A DNA stretch of 64,000 nucleotides from Membranipora membranacea (GCA_914767715.1 OU612073.1:1982001-2046000), one strand, 5' to 3'; shown: positions 21,601-32,997, counted from the stretch's first letter. Numbers and translations: made by a program. The notes: generated from the letters alone by a model not told the origin.

Positions 21601-24600
21601 TTTTTGGGAAATTCACACAATTCCTCGAAAGAGGATTGTCTGAAGAAAATCATATTGTCTTTGAAAGGGTGAAAGAAAACCTCATGGCCAACATAGTCTC
21701 GCTTCTCAAGTCTTATATGGGCTCATTTAATGAGACAGCAAGATGGCGCTGATGGCTACTACCTCCACTACTATCGACTTCCTCAACATGGAAGCTCTAC
21801 AACTAATTTTATCATCCTACCAAAAGCTTCATAGGCGTACCAGGGCAAAAGGTTCTTTTACAGATGCGATTTCCACCATGTTGAAAATGATCAGATGTTA
21901 ATCAGCTGTTCTCAGCTCATCTCTACATTTTAGGTATGCAGTTGACTCTGCAGGCATTTTCTATCGACTTTGCTTGTTGACAGTTGAGGGACTTCATGAA
22001 ATTGAACCCAAACGTTTTTTATTTTGGGAACTCAACTCTTTAGGAAAAAAATCTGAATTAAATCTCATGTAAGAGCAAGATGGCTCTGAATGTCGCCAAC
22101 CAATGCTTTGAATATATACAGTGAAGAGGCAAAAAATTCGTTTCAGAAAAAAGACTTCCACATTTTCCAAAAAGCCGGATTTGATGACGACAATTAAAAA
22201 ACTATGGTAAACACGTCAAACATCACTACTTTATCATATGTATATTTTGGGTCTACATTATTTGAAAATGTTACTTGTAGTATAGACAAATCCGAAAATA
22301 ATTTTTCACTTAATATTTGCTCCTGAAACGTACAAAATATATTTAAAGACATCGAGAATTCGTCTTCATCGTGTGAAATCCTTAAATTTTGGAAAACAGA
22401 AATTTGCTTTACGTGTGTACTGTGTACTGAAGTGGAAAATTTTCTCGAAAAAGCGAATTTTTAAGAGGGAAAATAATTATTAGTTGTCTTCTTCTTGTAC
22501 AGGAATCCTATTGGCTGAGGGATGGGAGCTTTCACCATTCCAGTCAGTTGCATGTTAATGCACTGATCTTCCTGAATTTGGGTAACTTGAAATTTGAGGA
22601 TGGCGTTTAAAAGCCTAATGGAAACATACATACTTATATCAGTCATATACAGAATACACACATATACCTGGTACTTATATCAGTATATCGAATATCTATA
22701 TAATTAATAAATATGATGATGGTGTTTAAAAAACCTGTTGGAAATATATATATATATATATTATATAGATAAAATGATATATATATATATATATATATTT
22801 CTATCAGTCATAATATACAGAACACACACACATACCTGGTACTTATCTCAGTGAGCCCACAGTTGTTCAGACTCAGCTTAGTCAGCTCAGTCAGCTCACA
22901 CAGACCATCAGGTACAGATCTGAGTGGGTTATTACTGAGGCCCAGGATCTGTAGCTTAGTCAGCTGTGATATCCTGTATTATAAATAATATGAGTCAGAA
23001 ATAATTAATTGTGCTGGAGGATTAATATTATACAGCAAGATATTTCTAAAATAATATATTAAATTTTCTTCATTTCGCATGAATATGATCAAAGTATATC
23101 ATAATATCTCATATTAAATCTGAATATCTATATAATTAATAAATATAGAATTATTCTCCTGCTACATGAGTGCAAAGATGAACTTACGCTACTGATATCA
23201 GTCACATACAGAATACACACACATACCTGGTACTTATCTCAGTGAGCCCACAACTATACAGATACAGCCCAGTCAGCTCAGTCAGCTCACACAGACCATC
23301 AGTTACAGATCTGAGTGCTGGGTTATTGCTGAGGTCCAGGGTCTGTAACTTAGTCAGCTGTGATATCCTGTATATATATAATATGAGTCAGATATAATTA
23401 CTTGTGCTGGAGGATTAATATTATACAGAAAGATATTTCTCAAACAATATATTAAATTTTCTTCATTTCGCATGAATATGATCAAAGTATATCATAATAT
23501 CTCATATTAAATCTGAATATCTATATAATTAACAAATATAGAATTATTCTCCTGCTACATGAGTGCAAAGATTAACTTACGATACTGATATCAGTCACAT
23601 ACAGAATACACACACATACCTGGTACTTATCTCAGTGAGCCCACAACTAGACAGACGCAGCTCAGTCAGCTCAGTCAGCTCACACAGACCATCGGGTACA
23701 GATCTGAGTGCTGGGTTATCAGTGAGGTCCAGGTACTGTAACTTAGTCAGCTGTGATATCCTGTATTATAAATAATATGAGTCAGATATAATTAATTGTG
23801 CTGGAGGATTAATATTATACAGCAAGATATTTCTCAAACAATATATTAAATTTTCTTCATTTTGCATGAATATGATCAAAGTATATCATAATATCTCATA
23901 TTAAATCTGAATATCTATATAATTAATAAATATAGAATTATTCTCCTGCTACATGAGTGCAAAGATGAACTTACGCTACTGATATCAGTCACATACAGAA
24001 TTATACACACACATACCTGGTACTTATCTCAGTGAGCCAACAACTAGACAGATACAGCCCAGTCAGCTCAGTCAGCTCACACAGACCATCAGGTACAGAT
24101 CTGAGTACTGGGTTATAACGGAGGTACAGGTCCTGTAGCTTAGTCAGCTGTGATATCCTGTGTTATATATAATATGAGTCAGAAACAGTATCTTGTGCTG
24201 GAGGATTTATGTGATCATACATTTTTAAATGATAAATCTAATTTTCCTCATTCCACATAAACATCACCAAACTATATCATAAATCTCATATTAAATCCGA
24301 ATATCTATATAATGAATAAATAGAGAATTATTCTCTGGCTACATGAGTGCAAAGATGAGATTGTACAGCACATGTTGTTTAAAATTTTATATATTAGTAC
24401 ATATAGAACATGGCCAAGTTCAATACACAAGTTTAAATACTTTAATTACTAAATTCCTTGATGGTATGCAGTAAAGTTTTTTGTTAAGTTCCAATATTAA
24501 ATCTAATCATATATTTTCAATTTGCCTATGTATGTTATTTGTGGTGTATACTGGCCACCAATAATAAAAATGGGCGATGCAAGAGTAGCCGGTGTCACAT

Positions 24601-26664
24601 AGAAGGCTGCGGATAGATTGTTTCATGTAAGGTTTTCTCATTTTTAATTCCCATCAAAAGAATGGAACAAAACGACATCAAATAAGACTTAATTCAAGCT
24701 TGCTGTTGGATAAGAATATTTTGCTAATGGTTAAGTAAGTGTGAGTAAGCGGGCTGTGAGACAAGGATAGAGATAATAGGAGCCTCGCCCGGGTCATATC
24801 ACTGATAAATAACTCAGAAATATAGCATAATAGTATCATGTGTACTCTACTTACTTCTGCCATTCAAATGTGCCCTGCCGGAGAGAGCCTTCATCAATAT
24901 CCTCCAGTTTGAGCTTTAGGAGATGAGGAGCTATATCAGGTAACCAGGAGGGGATACTCTTCAGACCACTGATACAGAGATGAGTGATAGAGTTATCTCC
25001 CTTCTCTAACTCTATCTCATCCCGTGTCATGTATCTGTACTCTGCATCCGGTATCCTCTCTATCTCCTCCTCTCCTGAGTGTCCGTACCAGACTCTGTAC
25101 TTCTCTATAATGTGATTATATTATAGATAAATATAATAAGGCATTAAAGATCATAAATATTATAATTATATTGATCTTTGTGTACTCATAATACTTATAT
25201 TGGAATGTAAGATAACAGTTAGATAAATTGTTGTCAACAACACTATAGGATTTAGAATGAAATACAGGTACAGGTTGGTCGGTGTGGTTTTAGTTGTCTG
25301 ATCTTAGGTGCAGAATATGTTACATTTGAGGAGCAGTCCATTTGATAAAACACACCAAACAACCTGTCAGAATAGGAATGCAACAAAATTATGAGTTGTC
25401 TGACCTTACACGCCAATGTCTATTGCTTATAAAAACCGTCAGCAGGGAGAATTATCCTTGCTTCAAGCTGTTGCAACAGTTTCTGTTTCCTAACATTAGG
25501 ATAAGGTCCCTCATTTCAGAGATTGAAATATTGTCATGAAAGCGGAACAGTTCTGAGCTATTTTCAGTTACTGAAGAGGTTCACTGCTATAACTGTAAAC
25601 AGGATTAATGATACCCTTTGCTTACAACAATGAGTAAGATAATTCCCTCTGTAAACAGGAAATACAGTCATACCATCATTATCAGTGTTATCCCCTCTCT
25701 CATCAGCAGAGTTATCCCCTCTCTCATCATCAAAGTTATCCCCACTCTCACCAAAATTTGATTCTGAGTTATCTACAATCTCAGCTGGTATGTTGACCTC
25801 CTCCTGGTATATCTCTTCAGTGATGTCATTTCCACCACAAGTTACACAGTCTCCCTGATCTGATAGAAATACATCTGTGTTAGCTGCTGAATTTATGCAT
25901 CACAAATCATGAGTGTAATATTACAGTTTGTTTTTAGTTTGACAAGGTTAATCAACTCCGCCTCCCCCGTGGGTTTCATCATAGACAATGATATTGAAGA
26001 AATTTGACGATTGATATGAGTCTCAGCAAGTTTTGCGCTGAAAAATATGTCCTGTAAATAATGATCAACCACGCATCTCTGTATAAAGGCAAACTGCTAA
26101 TGGAAATACCCATCCGGGGCCAACTGGCCATCCTTTTCACCTTGTATCAATTTCAGCATGTCACCATAACAAAGCCATCTGGTTGCAAATATTGTAACCG
26201 GATGGCCTAGCAGCAATTTGTATTATGAACCCATCCGCATGGCTGTTTGGCAACTGCTGGTTGCCCAATACCAACTAGAAAGGGCATTCATCAGCCTACT
26301 GATGCCGTATACCCATCCGTATCTGTCTTTATCCCAGTAAACTATTCTGGATGGTTTCCCCCTATAAAAACCCATCTGGCAACTGCTGGTTGCCAAGTTG
26401 TCATCATGCAGCTGACAAATAGACCGGTTTGTACTTTGGAAACCATTTGATTTCCAATATAGCTAAAGAAACTTTCACTCAGCAATTTCCAAGGCTAATT
26501 GGTGCAAAATAACCTACTGAAATGGCAAAAGATAAATTAGATTGTCAAACAATTTCATCCTTACCGTCAGAAACTGACTGTCCATCACCTTTAGCTGAGG
26601 GAGGAGGATCATTTCTCTTTGAAGAAGGCTCAGCTTTTCTGATACATGATAGGCAACTTCCCAT
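15480..26664 (-). CDS. Acylated(?) LRR-Roc-COR-caspase fusion protein, 1492 aa, 16 exons
   Basis: Exons, 5' to 3': 26565-26664, 25674-25859, 24855-25104, 24017-24157, 23620-23760, 23227-23367, 22836-22973, 19063-21077, 18743-18826, 18389-18567, 17831-18016, 17361-17598, 17022-17183, 16549-16658, 15961-16204, 15480-15643. All junctions are GT-AG with matching phases and the total is 4479 nt including TAA. Domains: MGSCLSC N-terminus; acidic linker (about 35-95); LRRs (about 160-440); Roc GTPase (P-loop GNRMAGKTS at about 470, DFGG at 522, THKD at 591); COR (about 676-856); C-terminal Cys-rich stretch; caspase p20/p10 (1126-1430) with His1221, Cys1264 and the substrate-pocket Arg residues. This suggests a membrane-anchored sensor in which a ROCO switch controls a protease. 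The exact function is unknown and no name is claimed. Transcripts could change the minor terminal exons. Confidence 0.87.
15961..16658 (-). CDS. Caspase p10 (small subunit) exons
   Basis: Two exons, 16549-16658 and 15961-16204. The first carries FVSWRSSDSGSRFLRAVV, the family's GYxSWRxxxxGSWFxxxL block with the P1-pocket Arg (about 1326). The second ends the fold with VAQMPKITSTMCDEPLYL, like the terminal beta strand of caspases, and then adds an unassigned tail. Confidence 0.87.
17022..17183 (-). CDS. Caspase inter-subunit linker exon
   Basis: It joins the active-site Cys exon to p10. Asp residues in TDSVNGTAVDQQ and EHVDSEPSD are candidate processing sites. SVADQFVMQASFD corresponds to the first strand of p10 (family consensus like ADFLxAYS). 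Confidence 0.85.
17361..18016 (-). CDS. Caspase p20 (large subunit) exons with catalytic His and Cys
   Basis: Exons 17831-18016 and 17361-17598. The first encodes YKMTKTRGRALILSNKYEY and QVWRKGADIDHENMKNML, the start of the p20 fold, with the P1-pocket Arg (about 1156). The second encodes VITSHGAEG with the catalytic His (codon 17497-17499) and KPKLLIIQACAG with the catalytic Cys (codon 17368-17370). The usual pentapeptide is QACRG or QACQG; here it is QACAG. All residues for an Asp-specific cysteine protease are present. Confidence 0.93.
18389..18826 (-). CDS. Linker exons between COR and caspase
   Basis: Exons 18743-18826 (GADKDEVSAYISTLQPSD) and 18389-18567 (DTLNNEEAVDEIIELMTSQ, then LSDSQSTISRET) join in phases 1-1-1-0 directly to the caspase. 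No death domain or CARD is recognisable in these about 90 residues. Confidence 0.8.
19063..21077 (-). CDS. Roc-COR exon (GTPase and dimerisation domains)
   Basis: A single 2-kb exon. It begins with the last LRRs (LETIDIGGDNFKSLPP, LKALYLYGNTKL). The Roc domain has G1 GNRMAGKTS (20744-20767), a switch I region with DDTTEV, G3 FDFGGDRIYH and G4 LTHKD. The COR domain follows (LRYMHNVGRVLWF, YVFHRLTAVTDAIALLF). The C-terminal part has CAHCLYLHESEPE and CC pairs, as in many ROCO C-terminal extensions. ROCO proteins act as dimer-regulated GTPase switches. Start and end are set by the acceptor TTTCAG and donor GTAAGT. Confidence 0.93.
22836..24157 (-). CDS. Four tandemly duplicated LRR exons
   Basis: Exons 24017-24157, 23620-23760, 23227-23367 and 22836-22973, each 46-47 codons and phase 2-2, encode two LRRs of the form ISQLTKLQxLxLxxNPxL and CELTELTxLxLxxCxLTEIS. 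The exon-plus-intron units repeat every 391-397 bases with nearly identical introns, so the array arose by recent tandem duplication and can change length without breaking frame. Confidence 0.92.
24855..25104 (-). CDS. LRR cap exon of the ROCO-caspase gene
   Basis: It encodes KYRVWYGHSGEEEIERIPD and ITHLCISGLKSIPSWLPD, an N-terminal LRR flank. It starts after TTATAG in phase 1 and ends in phase 2 to match the LRR exons. Confidence 0.8.
25674..25859 (-). CDS. Acidic N-terminal exon of the ROCO-caspase gene
   Basis: It encodes a CVTC pair followed by a Glu/Asp-rich stretch with short internal repeats (DERGDNSADERGDN). It is predicted to be disordered. Confidence 0.78.
26565..26664 (-). CDS. 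First coding exon, MGSCLSC acylation-like start
   Basis: The ATG at 26664 opens a 33-codon exon ending in phase 1 at a GTAAGG donor, matching the next acceptor. MGSCLSCIRKAEPSSKR fits the pattern for N-myristoylation of Gly2 with nearby palmitoylatable Cys and basic residues. Splice phase supports this start over other frames, which either stop or mismatch. Confidence 0.75.
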
Positions 26665-28080
26665 ACCTGTTTCCTATAATAGAATAAGTGAAAACTTCTG
26701 CATCCAAATGTCGTCAGACAGCTTACGTATACAATAGGGACCCTGACATGTTCTAATCAATCTGACAGAAAAGTCATTGAATTCTATAACTCCACTGACC
26801 GTAAAAAGTAAAATGTTTTTGTCATCTTGTTTTGCTTCCTGACCAATTTCGGTACATGGTTGAGTGTTCTTAATTCAGTTTAAGAGTAACTGGGAGATGG
26901 AACAAAATATATATAACATTGTTTAAAGCCCTATATGACAGGATGCAAACCATGCGTTCTACTATCTAAGGGTACTAAATTGAGGTACATGTTATATTAT
27001 CCACTATTTGAGTTTTAAGACTGCAACCTCAGTGTTCGGAGAAAAGGAAACATGAGCTCAGTCTCACTCATAGATGTAACGACCGAGAGTTTTGTTGCCA
27101 AGGATAGATTTTAAGAGGCGGGACTTTAGGTGGCAGTGCCAAAATAGTTTTATTGGGTGTAAGTAACAGAGTGATGACATTTTGGAATTAACTAAGAAAA
27201 TACGAAGTCAAGCCAGCTGTTAAATTATGTCATCAGCGTTTATAGTTCTGTTTGTCACTGGAATCTCTATTACCTCCTCCTTTACCCATCTCCTGATTCA
27301 CTTAACTCAAATATGATGATAATATAATAGGAGAGTGATCAGCGAACCGAACGCCTTCACAGTAAAATTTATCTTGATCATCTGTTCACCCCCCTCAATA
27401 AATATACTGAACAGCCATCAAGTTCCAAAGCTGTGCGAGTAGCAGAATTTTCCTCCAGAAATTTTTAACCCCTCTATGGAAGACCACTGCCAATTTCCTA
27501 AAATGTTGCAGCGTTACTATGTGGCAAACCGTGTTGGTTGTCCGCATTGCAACCAGCGGCTACTTGTGCCGCATCAGGATGGGTTTGTATTACAACACCT
27601 CTATCCAACATGTTTACCAGACTTGTTAAAGAGTGCTCAGCAAAGAGAGGGTGAATAAATAAAGGTACTTACTGATTATAATAGAGTTGAGCAACTACTT
27701 CTAATCCAGGTTCAACCGATAATAGAAGGCTCGTCCATTGATACCGGGTCCCAGTTAGTGACCAACTTCCACAGTTCTTAGAGTCAAAAACCTCACACAG
27801 GAGTATCTACAAGTAGTGAGGTCTGGGCTCTGAAGTGTGAGAAACTTTAGCCACAGCTAAGCAGCAGGGTAAAGCTGCAGTCCGTATCCTGCGACTGACT
27901 ACATTCATAAGGTTCTGTGAGTTACCAGGACAGGATGTTTAATCTTCAATTTCTTGTAGTAGCTTAGTTTTCCACCATTATTTTACGCTTTGATGCTTGA
28001 GGCAGAGATGACCTAGATTCAGTGAGCAGATTCTTTGAAATCAAGCTGTGCAATGAATCCAAATAACTATAATATGACAG
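26665..28080. other. 5' flank of the ROCO-caspase gene
   Basis: No convincing exon is seen. A short plus-strand frame at 27476-27658 with one CPHC motif lacks recognisable homology. The promoter probably lies here but no element can be named. Confidence 0.3.
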
Positions 28081-28429
28081 GCAGTACATCATAAGGCCAC
28101 TTGACTTTGATATAGTCTGTGATTTTTGTCAGTGGGTGGGGGTGGGCGAGAAGAGAAGAATGAGTATAGGGGGGAACCATCAACGTAATCTCATGATACT
28201 TTTTCGATGTGTTTTGTGTGGGTATCTATATATAAAGACATAGACATGGACATACATTGACATAGATATATATATAGATACCCACTCAAAATTGAAAAAA
28301 AACGCATCGAAAAAGGATCATGAGATTACATTGATGGTTCCCCCCTATCTCTTTCACTCATATCCCACCCCCACCCACTGACAAAAATCACAGGCTATAT
28401 CAAAGTCACGTGGCCTTATGCAGTACATC
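28081..28429. mobile_element. Foldback MITE with 10-bp target site duplication
   Basis: GCAGTACATC at 28081-28090 is repeated at 28420-28429. The 329-bp insert begins ATAAGGCCACTTGACTTTG and ends with its near-exact complement. The arms are inverted over about 145 bases and the centre is TA-rich. A 10-bp duplication is most like Mutator-type elements. No coding capacity. Confidence 0.85.
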
Positions 28430-28532
28430 ATATGACAGCCAGAGTCACTAATGCATGAATATACAGGGAAATAAAACAGTGATTTAATTATTCTGACAGA
28501 TCTCACATTTGATGTATATGAAAATAACAACT

Positions 28533-28892
28533 TACCCTATAGGAGTTTAATTTAGCTAGAGTTTAATTTCGCTATCCTATCTGGACCTGGTACTAAATTT
28601 CACTAGTACTAAATTTCGCTAGTAGGCTTACTAGTGAAAATTAAAAAAAAGATGTCCAACTGGTATTCGAACCCAGCTTGGCATAAATCTCCATCGGATT
28701 GCAAGGCAGACACTAAGACCACTACACCACGCTAGCTTGTTTGCTGAGATAAGGTGTATTCCTGTATAATTGTACATTGTTTATGAAGCTATGGTGAGTG
28801 AGTTTAATTTAAGATACACTAAATTTCGCAACCTAGGCAACAATGCGCAAAGCGAATCCTTAATGCCGCGAAAACTAAACTCCTATAGGGTA
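28533..28892. mobile_element. TIR element enclosing a tRNA-like module
   Basis: TACCCTATAGGAGTTTA at 28533-28549 is exactly inverted at 28876-28892. Inside, on the minus strand (about 28655-28735), lies a tRNA-like stretch with an A-box-like TGGTGTAGTGG and B-box GGTTCGAATACC. Cloverleaf pairing is poor, so it is not called a tRNA gene. Confidence 0.7.
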
Positions 28893-30075
28893 GTTGCCAA
28901 ATAGTTTTGCCTGTGTTCCGCAGACAATACTGTAGTCATAGATAGAAAGGTTACTAACAAAGTCCTCCACTACTCTGATATTTGCATGAGGGTGTACAGG
29001 CTGTAAATAAATCTAAGAAGTTCCTTGTTTGGAATGAAAACTTTTCTAATTCTATCAGAATGAAACAGTTGCAGCGTCAGACCCTACCCTGGCCGAAAAA
29101 CACAAGCTGTACCCTAAAACAATTGGATTGAAATTGTTGATTAATCTGGAATTATTCCGACAGTAAGTCGATAAAAATAGATTTATGAGTAAATGGGTAA
29201 ATGAGTTCCGCAGATAGATATTCTGAACCCTTAAATGGTCTAATAATTACATGAGATTACATGGTCTTTCATCATTAAAGAATGGTGTGTGGTTGCTAGC
29301 GAGAATTGAAATAGAGATAAAACTACCATATGAAAAACAACATGCCAAACCATTCTGCGCATGCTCAGCTCTGGGCATGAGCTGATCTCTGCAAAATTGA
29401 GCCTCGGAATTCCGAAGCCATCTGATTGGCTACCTGCTCTGGTGATATATTCCCCAAAGCGTGCGGATTTGTTATTAATAGTTATTCTCTCTTGTCATTA
29501 TTAGCTGAGTTTGATTGACAGTTTATACAGGGGATGTCCCATTTCCCCTTTCCAAAGTTGCAATCAGAACCCAAACTAAACTCATTGTTCTTGCACATGC
29601 GCAAATTCAAGTCACGCATGATGCATACTTAGCCTGCTTTGTGGTAATGATATCCTAGTTTATCAGTGATCTACATGCCCAGTCAGATCACGAGAGTCAG
29701 TATGATGCCAAACCACAGGACCTGCCATGCCAAAAGGCAGAGAAGCCACCTTCCATCTCAATAGGTACCTGTTGTATAGTTCTATACCACTACACAATAA
29801 GGACCTCGCACCCCTAAATTGTTGTTGGTTTCAATTGGATTCAGTTTAGTTGACCGCATATGATAACTGTGCGATTTTGAGAATTGTTCTAGTATTTCAG
29901 GGCTATCAGTTATTTTAAATAATTTTAATTTTAATAATTGCATGATATTACTGCACAGATTAAGGGTGTGAAGGTTCCCTGGCTCTTTTAGCATAAACTG
30001 AGCCTGAATTTAACCAACATGTCTTCTCCAAATCTTTGGTCTGTCTATTTTAAAACGCCCTGAACATAAACAGCT
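28893..30075. other. Intergenic sequence
   Basis: No gene, clear repeat or RNA is recognised by eye. Short frames here lack coding character. Confidence 0.3.
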
Positions 30076-30492
30076 CATACATGACAAGTTGGTAGACCCA
30101 GAAATCAGGAGGTCTCCGCGGACGAACTCTCGACCCGGAGTACCACTCTGCGCGTCCCGCAGTGAAGGTGTAATTTGGCCCTTGTTGTCATTTAATTTAA
30201 GCCAAAACTAGAGCGTTCATATTATGAAATGCGTACTTTTACCTGATTTTAAAAATAATATTGTTGCACTTTATCCGAACGAGGAGAGATAGTATGATAA
30301 TAGGCAATTATATCTAGATATTTGTGCTGTTAGGGTAGGAAAACATAGTTTTTCTTGCAACTAGAAGCTTAAAAAGTTTTCTGGGTGAAGAAAGCTGAAA
30401 AAAGGGAGGAAAAAGGGAGATAGGGAGGAGGTGGAAAATACCCCTAAAAACTGGGAGGCTCCATACCAAAAAGGGAGACTTGTCAGGTATGA
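30076..30492. repeat. Dispersed repeat, copy 1
   Basis: The block matches 43611-44015 from CATACATGACAAGTTGG to CTTGTCAGGTATGA with scattered differences. It contains a purine-rich run (AAAAAGGGAGGAAAAAGGGA) in both copies. It directly precedes the LINE fragment here but not in copy 2. Confidence 0.88.
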
Positions 30493-30929
30493 AACAGCTG
30501 AGGGTACGTCTGAGATGGCACAGAAAAATTGTCGGGTGAAATACCTGAGATTCGAAGATTATGTGCAAAGAATAGCTGGCAAAGCAAGTCAAAGAATGTA
30601 TGTTGTTAAAAAAATGTTGCATCTAAGTACAAAGCCATTAGCTTCCATGATGTTCAAAAGTTTTGTAGTTTCCCTCTTGATGTATTGTCTGCCTGTTTTG
30701 CACACAAGCAAATGTACCATTGACAAGAAATTACTAAGAAAAGTTTTTAATGTTGCTAAGAATTTAAGGCTTGACGTAGCGACCTCGATATTATTGTGCT
30801 GTTTTGCTGATGAGCATCACATCATACAAAATTTTCTAGAGCGATGCCCTCAAATGCAAGTTCCATACATTAGTAGCAAGCTCCTTTAATGACAAAGTAT
30901 ATGCATCCTTTTCTCGCAACATTTCATGT
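30493..30929 (+). mobile_element. 3' fragment of a LINE ORF2 (C-terminal to the reverse transcriptase)
   Basis: The frame reads YVQRIAGKASQRMYVVKKML, SFVVSLLMYCLPVLHTS and KLLRKVFNVAKNL, typical of the helical region after the reverse transcriptase in CR1/Jockey-type LINEs. Near 30863 the frame shifts and the expected end continues as LVASSFNDKVYASFSRN, then TGA at 30927. It is 5' truncated and inactive. Confidence 0.82.
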
Positions 30930-31189
30930 TTGTGATAGCAAGTAAATCAATAAAAACCTAGAGCATTTCTTGTAAACATAAAATCGTAAATAAATTTAAA
31001 TTTGATCAAGATGAACCAATTCATATGTACTAACCAAGGCCATCGCCACAGGTGAAAATAATTCCCCATGATGTAAGAATATGTTTGTAAAAATATTGAT
31101 TTAAGGGCTGACGAATCGAGCCGCCAGGGTAGAAAGGCATATAATTGATGTAATGTGATGCTATTGAAATCATCGCCTGGATTTATCCA

Positions 31190-31560
31190 GTTCACCTGCA
31201 AAATGACTTTTCTAACATTCCTAAAATTCAAATTTCTATTTAGCCTTAATAATCTATTTGCAAATCACTGGGATTGGCAGTGCAATAAGAGCATGCTTAT
31301 CTCAAATGAAATCAAATACCTACAATAAATACCACACATTATTCTCATGCAAAAGTTTGGTGTTGCCTGGATTTATCCGGTTCACCCGCAAAATCACTTT
31401 TTTAACATTCCTAAAATTCAAATTTCTATTTAGCCATAATAATCGATTTCGCAAATCACTGGGATTGGCAGTGCAGTAAGAGCATAGCTTATCACAAATG
31501 AAATCAAATACCCACAACAAATACCACACATAATTCTCATGCAAAAGTTGTTATCTTTAT
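31190..31560. repeat. Tandem duplication of about 185 bp
   Basis: The block TTCCTAAAATTCAAATTTCT ... CACTGGGATTGGCAGTGCA ... ACCACACATTATTCTCATGC occurs twice in a row. A degenerate third copy lies near 32140-32300. Confidence 0.8.
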
Positions 31561-32997
31561 TATTCATCTCTGCCAAAAATTAGCAATGCAAGCAAGGTGA
31601 TCTAGAATAGAGTACACAATAAGAGGCAAACGCAAAAAATAAAGAAAGCGACTTCAACAACAAGCAAACCAATCCTGAGCTGCTGTCAGCAACCATTAGA
31701 AAACACCACTTGAACAAATTGACAATGCAGTTGCAAATTCCTTGTCACCAATGAATTCATTATTTCAATGGGCTGTCACAACTATCCACACTAAAAAATA
31801 ATTTAGATACGATCACTTTGGATATTATTAGTAATGCCCGAGAACATGGCTTCTCAATATTAAGACGCTGCCAAGCTGAAAGTCAATCTATCGGCTATTA
31901 AACAAGCAGATATGACTTTCTTGGAAAAGCGCATTATTTTGCCACCTTCCAATGATATAAATGTCCAACTATCTGTTTAAAACATCAAGCAGTGTTGACC
32001 CTGTGATCAAATATGCATGTCATCTCAGTCTGAGATGCTTTGACAGAAAGGCAAGTTGGGCTGTAATGTGTTGATATTCAAATTAAAGACTAGATTCATT
32101 CAATCATGTCAAGTTCATTAGGCCTACAAGCTAAATTTTAAAAGCATTCTCAAATGCAAATTGGAATTTAGCCATATCAATTTCACATAAATTACTTGAA
32201 TAGGCAGCGCAGTGAGAGCATAGCTTATCACAACTAGAATCTAATACCTGATCAGTCATCAATAATATGACATAAGTTATTGTAAGGCAACATTTAGCAT
32301 CGTTTATATATTATTCATCTGCCAACGAGCAAAATCTGAGTTTTAGCTCACATTCTAAAATCAACTGAGAAGCCTGAGTCGAACCCAAAAATCTGAGTAA
32401 CTCGGGCTAAACCTGAGTGGTTGAGAGCCATGGTAATATTGTTTGTGATACGTAATAAATCAATCAAATCAATCAGGTGAAGACCAGAGAAGGCAGGGGA
32501 GGGATTTTGTTTTGCAGCTTAATTTGAGTTAGAAATTTTCCAAATGCAGTCACCAATAGCTCCTCGGCCATATGCCATCAACAGCTTGAAGTCAATATTA
32601 GTTGGGTATCCAGATGTATCACAGTATGAAGGTTTTTACTATGGTATCTAATCTACTGTCATGAGGATATTGCTCATTGTGTTAATGGCTGTGATGCCAT
32701 ACAGAGAGCAAAGAGTTACAGGGGCCTAAGCCCATGATAATATTCAAAATTGTATTGTGCTAACCTAAATTATTAGCCATCCTTTTGTAAGCCTCTATAA
32801 ATAAATAAGCAATCACTACTAGTATGCCTACCTGTAAATATGAGAGCACTACATAGTAAATCATTTGATTGTATGACTAAACAGAGAGACATTGCGACAA
32901 CACAAACCATCACAAACCAACACAATTATGAGATTATGTTGACTTAATCTTGTCACCAAACAATAGCTCATGCACCTGTTTTTAAAAACAAATTTAA
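31561..32997. other. AT-rich intergenic sequence
   Basis: Apart from the degenerate repeat near 32140-32300 nothing is recognised. Confidence 0.3.

Noticed and set aside
28655-28735. tRNA-Ala (TGC anticodon-like CTTGCAA) on the minus strand
   Set aside because: Anticodon stem mismatches and an over-long variable region; treated as tRNA-derived.
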